Origin: Bog-473 sp963824195
GTDB taxonomy: Bacteria > Actinomycetota > Acidimicrobiia > Acidimicrobiales > RAAP-2
Reading direction: 5' to 3'
Length of the DNA: 64,000 nt
Assembly: GCA_963824195.1 (NCBI GenBank)
Contig: CAWGOJ010000025.1
Span: 89,767 to 153,766, forward strand
Positions 59,201 through 64,000 of the stretch are shown one piece after another. The position numbers and the translations under genes are program-made. Every line of letters begins with the position of its first letter. Position 1 is the first letter of the stretch. The notes beneath the pieces are model-generated. The model had not been told where the DNA came from. It ran no database searches and saw only the letters and a program-made list of their open reading frames with translations.

Positions 59201-60055
59201 GTGACCCTGGCCGCCGGCCTCGTGCTGGCACTCCTGGCGGCGATGGCCCTCAATATCGGGTACTTCGTCCAGCACGGAGCGGCCAACACCATGGGCTCGC
59301 TCTCGCTCAGGCACCCTCTCGCCTCGGCCCGGCTCCTGGTGACGAACCGCCAGTGGCTGCTCGGGTACGGGGCCGGTTGGATCGGCTGGGGACTCTACAT
59401 CGCAGCCCTCAGCCTGGCGCCGCTGTCCCTGGTGCAGGCGGTCTCGGCAGGTGGGGTCGGGATCCTGGCCATCCTGGCCCACCGGCTTGGCACGCCCCTC
59501 ACCCGCCAGGAACGTATCGGCACCTGGATCGCGGTGAGTGGGCTGGCGCTCCTCGGGCTTTCGCTCACCTCCGACGTGACGCCGACCTCCCCCGCGCGGA
59601 GCATGACGTTGATCATCGTGATCGCCGTGGGCGGCCTCCTAGCCGGAATACTCGTGCTGCTGGCGCGAGGATTCCGTCCCGGGGCGCTCCTGGGTTGCGC
59701 CGCCGGGCTGCTCTTCGGCGTGGGCGACCTGGCCACCAAGGGCGCCGTCGACGGAGTCGGCCTCCTTTTCGTCCCCATCCTCGCCGTGTGTACCGCGCTG
59801 GGCTTCGTGACGCTGCAGCTGGCCTTTCAGCGCGGTCGGGTGCTCGAGACGGCGGGCTCGTCCACTCTGGTCAACAACCTCATCCCCATCGTCGGCGGGG
59901 TCGTCGTCTTCCACGAGCCGATCCCTTCGGGACTGCCCGGCGTGGCCCGGGTGGCCAGCTTCGTCGCTGTGGTCGCGGGCGCCGTCCTCCTGGCCAGCGG
60001 GCGGATGCACCCTCAAACCGGCGCCACGACCAGTCCGCTCTCGACCCATTCCTGA
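59201..60055 (+). CDS. EamA/DMT-type membrane transporter-like protein
   Basis: A 284-residue protein with 9-10 hydrophobic helices in two halves of a drug/metabolite-transporter pattern, beginning AAGLVLALLAAMALNIGYFVQHGAAN, with ALSLAPLSLVQAVSAGGVGILAILAHRLG and the C-terminal SSTLVNNLIPIVGGVVVFHEPIPSG. The two APLSLVQ...NNLIPIVGGVVVFHE elements are typical of EamA halves. Direction and substrate unknown. GTG start 10 bp after the SGNH gene, so likely co-transcribed. Confidence 0.75.
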   Translation: MTLAAGLVLALLAAMALNIGYFVQHGAANTMGSLSLRHPLASARLLVTNRQWLLGYGAGWIGWGLYIAALSLAPLSLVQAVSAGGVGILAILAHRLGTPLTRQERIGTWIAVSGLALLGLSLTSDVTPTSPARSMTLIIVIAVGGLLAGILVLLARGFRPGALLGCAAGLLFGVGDLATKGAVDGVGLLFVPILAVCTALGFVTLQLAFQRGRVLETAGSSTLVNNLIPIVGGVVVFHEPIPSGLPGVARVASFVAVVAGAVLLASGRMHPQTGATTSPLSTHS

Positions 60056-60190
60056 GCGCGCCGCCCAATAGGGTGGCACCGGCCATCGACTCCCCGAGGT
60101 TCTGCTGAGCAAAGGAGCTCCAATCCCCCACTCGTCCGCACCGTTTCGGGTTGGTCCGCTCCCCGGGCCCAGGCTCTCCAGGATGCCCGC

Positions 60191-60643
60191 ATGACCCGGA
60201 CGTCACAGCCGGTCCGGCGGTGGGTCTGGATCGCCATGATGATCAGCGTCGGCATCGAGTTCGCGCTCGGTGTGGCGTGCTTGGCACTCTTTCCGATCAG
60301 GCGGCCTGATCAGTGGCTGCCGTCACAGAGCAAAGCCGTCTATTCGGCGCACGCCGCGCTCGGAGGGGTGCTGGCTATCGCGGCGGTGGCCATCGTCTTG
60401 ACCGTGGCGAGCAACCAACGATTCGTGCGCCTCGGCGCGCAGGCCGGCCTCGTCGGGCTCCTGTTCGCTGCGGCAGGCGGCATGCTCTCCGTGTGGCACC
60501 CCTGGAGGCTGGCCGGCATGGGGCTCATGCTGGTCGGGTCGCTCGTGGCCTTCTTCGGCTACCTCATCCCTCTCGCGGAACCCCAGCCACAGGCATCCGC
60601 GCCGGACAGCCCCGGGAGCGTCCAAGCCCCATCCGCCGAGTGA
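60191..60643 (+). CDS. Small four-helix membrane protein
   Basis: A 150-residue protein with four hydrophobic segments (IAMMISVGIEFALGVACLALFP, SAHAALGGVLAIAAVAIVLTV, LGAQAGLVGLLFAAAGGMLSVW, GMGLMLVGSLVAFFGYLIPL) and an Arg/Gln-rich polar N-terminus. The C-terminal tail is Pro/Ser/Gln-rich. No family is recognised. AGGA lies about 8 bp before the ATG. It lies in a rightward series but with 135 bp and 190 bp gaps on its two sides, so possibly a separate unit. Confidence 0.6.
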   Translation: MTRTSQPVRRWVWIAMMISVGIEFALGVACLALFPIRRPDQWLPSQSKAVYSAHAALGGVLAIAAVAIVLTVASNQRFVRLGAQAGLVGLLFAAAGGMLSVWHPWRLAGMGLMLVGSLVAFFGYLIPLAEPQPQASAPDSPGSVQAPSAE

Positions 60644-60833
60644 CGTATCTGTGCCGGTGGCGTGCGGCTTCGTTTCAACCCGTCCGGTTCCGTAGAATCT
60701 ATCCCGCATCGTCGGAAAACCAGCGATCGCTCGAGCTGTCCCAGGCGCGCTCCGGCGGACGCGTGATCAGGGGATCGGACGACCGGCACATGAGCAAGGC
60801 AGGTTCTCGTGGACTGCGTACGCAGAGGATGAC

Positions 60834-61757
60834 ATGAAGATCGCAATCGTCGGAACTGGAGCGATGGGCTCGGTGTATGCCAGCCTCTTTGGCAAGGCCG
60901 GGCACGAGGTGTGGGCCATCGACACATGGCAGGAACACATGGACGCCGTCGCCACCTCTGGAATGTCCGTCTCGGGTGCCGGCGGCAGCTTCGTCGTCGA
61001 CAACCTCCACGTCGGGCGCTCGCCCCATGACGCCGGAACCTGCGACGTGTGGATGATCGCGACGAAGGCGTCGGCCGTCGATGAAGTGGCCAGGGAGATC
61101 GCGCCGCAGCTCGAGCCGGACAGTGTGGTCATGGCGTTTCAGAACGGGCTTGGTGCGGGCGAGCGGGTCGCACGCCATATCCCCGAGGAGCACATCCTGA
61201 TCGGGATCGCAGAAGGGTTCGGGTCGTCGATCCCTGAGCCCGGACACGTGCACCACGAAGGCATGCGACTCATCCGAATCGGCGAGATGCACGGTGGTCT
61301 GACGGATCGGGTCCAGCGAATTGAGCAGGCGTGGCACGACGCCGGCTTCAACGTCCGAGCCTTCGCCGACGTGACGCTCATGATCTGGGAGAAGTTCCTC
61401 TGCAACGTCACGCTCAGCGCTCCGTGCGCGGCCTTCGATGTCACCGTGGGCGAGCTGATGTCGAATCCCGAGGCGTGGAGGGTCGCACTCGGCTGCACCT
61501 CGGAGGCCTACCGGCTCGGCCTCGCCAAGGGGGTCCGGTTCTCGTTCGACGATCCGCTGCGCTACGTGACCGACTTCGCCGCCACGATTCCGAACGCCAG
61601 CCCGTCGATGCGCCTTGACCATCTCGCCCGACGGCCCTCGGAGATAGACGTGATCAACGGTCAGGTCGTGGAATTGAGCCGCGAGCTCGGGCTCGAGACG
61701 CCATACAACGAGACCCTCTGCGCCATTCTGCGCGATCGCGAGTCACGGTTCACCTGA
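60834..61757 (+). CDS. Ketopantoate reductase (ApbA/PanE) family protein
   Basis: A 307-residue NADPH-dependent 2-ketoacid reductase: IAIVGTGAMGSVYASLFGKAGHEVWAID at the N-terminus, NGLGAGE in the middle, and the conserved LMIWEKFLCNVTLSAPCAAF with catalytic Lys. The C-terminal PSMRLDHLARRPSEIDVINGQVVELSRELGLETPYNETLCAILRDRE is the ApbA_C signature. Could be the pantothenate-pathway enzyme, but ApbA homologues often serve other ketoacids and no pan genes are adjacent. AGAGGATGAC precedes the ATG. Downstream lies a possible terminator. Confidence 0.86.
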   Translation: MKIAIVGTGAMGSVYASLFGKAGHEVWAIDTWQEHMDAVATSGMSVSGAGGSFVVDNLHVGRSPHDAGTCDVWMIATKASAVDEVAREIAPQLEPDSVVMAFQNGLGAGERVARHIPEEHILIGIAEGFGSSIPEPGHVHHEGMRLIRIGEMHGGLTDRVQRIEQAWHDAGFNVRAFADVTLMIWEKFLCNVTLSAPCAAFDVTVGELMSNPEAWRVALGCTSEAYRLGLAKGVRFSFDDPLRYVTDFAATIPNASPSMRLDHLARRPSEIDVINGQVVELSRELGLETPYNETLCAILRDRESRFT

Positions 61758-61863
61758 TAGCGGCGAAAGGAGCGGGTGCCGAGGTCCTCGGAAGGCGCTG
61801 CGCAAGGGTGCGAAACAGCCGAATGCGCTTGAATCAATCGCGACTCCCGGAGTCTTCAAACGG

Positions 61864-61882
61864 GAGGCGGCGGGTCCGCCTC
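61864..61882 (+). terminator. Hairpin downstream of the ketopantoate-reductase gene
   Basis: GAGGCGG-CGGGT-CCGCCTC is a perfect 7-bp stem with a 5-base loop, about 107 bp after the stop. An alternative CTCCCG...CGGGAG stem (about 61845-61867) overlaps it, so the two are mutually exclusive. No U-tract follows, so termination is uncertain. Confidence 0.35.
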
Positions 61883-62042
61883 AATACGCAGCACTCTGCT
61901 TAGTTCCTGGTCAAGTGTCCTGATCCGTCCAAGCACATATCAGCGGGTCCGGTCAACTACTCGAATGGGTTGCTGCACAAACTGCTGCACTAAGGCAACC
62001 GCCCCGGCGCCCCACCCATCGCCTGACCTACGATCTGTGGGC

Positions 62043-62330
62043 GTGCCCGGGACTCACTCGCTCCCCTACGACCCCTCCGCCACAGAGGCGTCCTTGGTGG
62101 CCGAGCCTGGCGGCTGGCGGGTCGTCCTCATCTCCGCCGGTGGCCGCGAATCTGTCTTCGCACCGCGGAACGACGTCGGCGATGTCATCGGCCATAGCAA
62201 TCTGGATCACAGGCCGACGGTGGTCGGCCACTTCGAGGAACAGCTCCGCGCCGCACGCTATGAGCCGGCCAGGATGGCGCCCGAGCCGGGGGCGCTGGCA
62301 GCTTGGTGGCTCACCCCCGGCGGCCCGTAG
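62043..62330 (+). CDS. Small hypothetical protein
   Basis: A 95-residue protein: PGTHSLPYDPSATEASLVAEPGGWRVVLISAGGRESVFAPRNDVGDVIGHSNLDHRPTVVGHFEEQLRAARYE. The hydrophobic/charged alternation looks like a real small soluble domain. No family is recognised. The GTG start at 62043 lies 8 bp after TACGAT, so the mRNA may be leaderless; a GTG at 62037 and an ATG at 61965 (giving an odd Cys-rich leader, MGCCTNCCTK) are alternatives. Confidence 0.45.
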   Translation: MPGTHSLPYDPSATEASLVAEPGGWRVVLISAGGRESVFAPRNDVGDVIGHSNLDHRPTVVGHFEEQLRAARYEPARMAPEPGALAAWWLTPGGP

Positions 62331-62397
62331 CCCTACCGCCGCCGCACCTCCCGCGGCTCACACAGCGGCTCCAGGGTCAACTGTTGTTCGCAGCTAG

Positions 62398-62461
62398 TGC
62401 CGCTTTGGTCCGGTCGGCTCTATTTCGCGGGGCCCGGCGGTGTCACGATGATCCCGAACAA
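62398..62461 (+). repeat. Diverged repeat, copy A (IS-end-like)
   Basis: The core CGGTCGGCTCTATTTCGC (62411-62428) matches 16 of 18 bases of CGGTCGGCTCTGTTCCGC at 63909-63926. A second shared block, TGTCA-N-AT, follows 30 bp after the start of the core here and 31 bp after it there. Same orientation, 1,498 bp apart. The layout resembles the ends of ISL3-like insertion sequences, but no transposase is in the window. Confidence 0.45.
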
Positions 62462-62501
62462 GGGACGGTGAAGGACAGCGGAGTCCGTGACCTTCCTCGC
62501 A

Positions 62502-62543
62502 TCCCTAACCCCCTGCGCCGGCGGTGGCGCAAGGGGTTAGGGA
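62502..62543. repeat. 18-bp inverted repeat (hairpin), one mismatch
   Basis: TCCCTAACCCCCTGCGCC (62502-62519) and GGCGCAAGGGGTTAGGGA (62526-62543) pair over 18 bp with a single C-A mismatch around the loop GGCGGT. It lies 41 bp after repeat copy A in a gene-free region, without a U-tract. It could be a structured RNA, a strong bidirectional terminator or a recombination site. The ends resemble integron attC core sites but do not fit the consensus. Confidence 0.75.
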
Positions 62544-62904
62544 CGCACCCGCTAGAAACTCATCACGCCACCCGCCGCTGCCGGTGGATCTCCCGACGCT
62601 GTGCGGGCGTGGTCTCGCGTCACGGACCCATCAGGTCAGGATCGGCCAGCGCTACCTCAAGACACCCCTGATGCACCGGGCAAGCCACGAACCGCCGGCC
62701 CACGGCCACGGCACAAGGCCCTGGCGTGGCACTCAGCCTGTCGCCGGAAGCCCTCGACCGTCAGCAGGCCCTCTGGGGCGTCCGGTGCCATCAACCACGT
62801 GACAAGCGCCTTTCATCGGTGTCAGGGTACGGATGCGCTGTGACCAACCGGGTGGCGCGGCCCTGGTCTGCGGTCGAGCCCTCTCTCCGCCCGCCGGCCA
62901 GGTA

Positions 62905-63267
62905 CTACCAGTCGTCAAGCGCCTGTGAGTGGAAGTCGATGACCGCCAGGAGGTCTACGAGGCGGCTCAGGACCGCTTCCGAGTCAGCCAGGGGATCGAT
63001 GACCGCCCGCTGCGCCGTGAGGGCGACCTCGGCGCATGTGTCCAGCATCAGGACAACGCGCCCCTCGAGCTCCAAATCCGGGCAGACGTTCGCCGCGATC
63101 CACGAAGTCGCATCCCTCGTGGCCGCTCCGAGCTCGTCCGCCGCCGCCAACATGGTCACTTCGTTGACCTTCAGCGACACTGCGAAACGGCGTTCGGCGC
63201 CCGTCACCCGTCGCAGGACGACCGCTGCCTGTATGAGCCAGTGCTGTGCGGTTCGTTCCACGTCCAT
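62905..63267 (-). CDS. Hypothetical helical protein
   Basis: A 120-residue protein: ERTAQHWLIQAAVVLRRVTGAERRFAVSLKVNEVTMLAAADELG...SEAVLSRLVDLLAVIDFHSQALDDW. It is predicted to be mostly helical, with a regular amphipathic pattern and low Arg/Pro content, so it reads as true coding sequence in a region otherwise without genes. No family is recognised. The ATG sits in a somewhat AT-rich stretch; no strong ribosome-binding site. Confidence 0.6.
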   Translation of the reverse strand: MDVERTAQHWLIQAAVVLRRVTGAERRFAVSLKVNEVTMLAAADELGAATRDATSWIAANVCPDLELEGRVVLMLDTCAEVALTAQRAVIDPLADSEAVLSRLVDLLAVIDFHSQALDDW

Positions 63268-63415
63268 AACTAAAGCGATTCTTACGAGAGCGTCCGATCA
63301 TCTCTAGAGCCGTTCGGACCGTGGGTGCACAACCTCCACACAAACCAAACCGCAGCGGGCACTGGACCTTTGGCTCCCACGTTCCACCGAGGACCAATTG
63401 GGTCTCGGTACCCGC

Positions 63416-63682
63416 ATGTCATCCATGACCTCCACGAGCATCGACCCTCAGCGGGTCATCGAGCACGTTGCCGCGCATGGCCTCGGGTCCGTCTGGTCCT
63501 GGCTGGTCGCCATCGGCGCCGCCATCGTCGTCCTGCTGGTGATTCCCCAAAGGCGGCGGACCCGGCGGCGAGCAAGGACCAGGAGGGCAGAGAGCCACCT
63601 CCCAAATCTTGTCGGGGCGTTGTGCCGATCGGCCCGGCAGGCTCTCTTTCGACCAGGACAGCGGGGTCAGCATGCTGACTGA
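63416..63682 (+). CDS. Possible small membrane protein
   Basis: An 88-residue frame: STSIDPQRVIEHVAAHGLG, then one hydrophobic helix WSWLVAIGAAIVVLLVIP, then a very basic QRRRTRRRARTRR stretch, as in single-pass proteins. The last 30 residues look non-coding (RSARQALFRPGQRGQ), so the true frame may end earlier or be spurious. No ribosome-binding site. Reported because the helix-plus-basic-anchor pattern is unlikely by chance in GC-rich DNA. Confidence 0.3.
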   Translation: MSSMTSTSIDPQRVIEHVAAHGLGSVWSWLVAIGAAIVVLLVIPQRRRTRRRARTRRAESHLPNLVGALCRSARQALFRPGQRGQHAD

Positions 63683-64000
63683 GGGGCGATGGTCCTGACT
63701 TCGACGGTGGTCGGTGCACCTCCATTCGCCCATCTCCAGCCAGTTGCAATCGCCGTCGGGCCGCGGTCAAACGTCGAGGTTCGCACCATGACCGCTATTG
63801 CCAGGTTGGTCGGCAGGGGTGTGGCGACTCAATCCTTGGAGTTACGTCGCACACGTCCCCGCCACGTAGCCCGGTGGGGTTGTTGTCGCGGAGTTGTGCT
63901 GTCCGGTTCGGTCGGCTCTGTTCCGCCCCTGGACGGCACTGTCAGCATCTTGGACGGGGGCGGAACTCGGGGCATGTGTACGCCCTGGGTCACCGCCCCC
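63683..64000. other. Gene-free window end with repeat copy B
   Basis: No coding frame is supported. Copy B of the diverged repeat lies at about 63896-63960 in the same orientation as copy A. If it is an insertion-sequence end, the transposase gene would lie beyond the window edge. Confidence 0.45.

Larger units (their letters stand above)
62331..62904. other. 574-bp region with no supported gene
   Basis: Open frames here are short and Arg/Pro/His-rich. It holds one copy of the diverged repeat (62398-62461), an 18-bp inverted repeat (62502-62543), and on the minus strand a 44-codon frame starting at 62791 with no ribosome-binding site. Base composition looks chromosomal. Confidence 0.6.

Noticed and set aside
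62502..62543. Integron attC site
   Set aside because: The arm ends CCCTAAC and GTTAGGG do not meet the RYYYAAC/GTTRRRY consensus and no integrase or cassette is near.
62657..62791. 44-codon minus-strand frame (APDAPEGLLTVEGFRRQAE...)
   Set aside because: It has some coding-like character but no ribosome-binding site, no promoter and no recognisable family.

Overview
The window is a high-GC (by eye near 70%), densely packed actinobacterial chromosome segment. GTG starts are common, genes are joined by many 4-bp ATGA/GTGA overlaps, and several starts look leaderless. Ergothioneine genes (egtB, egtD), a mycothiol-type nitroreductase homologue, and a secreted L,D-transpeptidase with 42-residue GYWLVASDGG repeats point to Actinobacteria, most likely the class Acidimicrobiia. 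That placement is inference. No rRNA, tRNA, CRISPR array or complete transposase gene was seen.

Layout. 1-1813: end of a trp operon read leftward (trpC-trpF-trpB, trpB cut by the window edge). 1890-9847: an MFS exporter fused to a MarR-like domain, oxidoreductases, msrA with a thioesterase, and a PadR regulator (His-rich N-terminus) followed by a DrrA/DrrB-type ABC exporter. 10080-12329: egtB-egtD. 12346-18231: envelope glycosylation genes (YfhO-like protein, UDP-sulfoquinovose synthase, MptB-like mannosyltransferase). 18248-27026: small catabolic genes, SDRs, a sulfatase/phosphonate monoester hydrolase, an ArsR-type regulator, a P450 and an unknown partner. 27043-33981: two operons of nitronate-monooxygenase, nitroreductase, M20 peptidase, SDR and DsbA-like genes. 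33994-39365: small membrane proteins, an epoxide-hydrolase-like enzyme, Maf, a TrmO-like protein and two ABC-2 permeases without an ATPase. 39335-50331: a Baeyer-Villiger-type monooxygenase, haloalkane dehalogenase, P450, rpiA, acyl-CoA dehydrogenase, CaiB-type CoA transferase, carbonic anhydrase and a hydroxyacid dehydrogenase. 50406-53812: L,D-transpeptidase, an abnormal C-free G-rich tract, and glnA. 54047-61757: MBL hydrolase, a second BVMO, an SQR-like flavoprotein, SGNH hydrolase, membrane proteins and a ketopantoate-reductase homologue. 62043-64000: gene-poor, with a long hairpin and two diverged copies of an IS-end-like repeat.

Together the genes describe an aerobic organism with a large stock of oxygenases, reductases and hydrolases for hydrophobic or xenobiotic substrates, low-molecular-weight thiol protection, and sulfonated-sugar envelope chemistry. 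Five genes carry frameshifts, four of them explained by single-base indels, and glnA loses its stop codon into the G-rich tract. Some of this may be assembly error rather than biology. The most interesting signals are the divergent promoter switch near 23550 with its long sulfatase leader, the transporter-MarR fusion with a palindrome in its own promoter, a glutamine synthetase lacking the adenylylation tyrosine, the metal-sensor-like PadR exporter locus, and the sulfoquinovose/mannosyltransferase locus.
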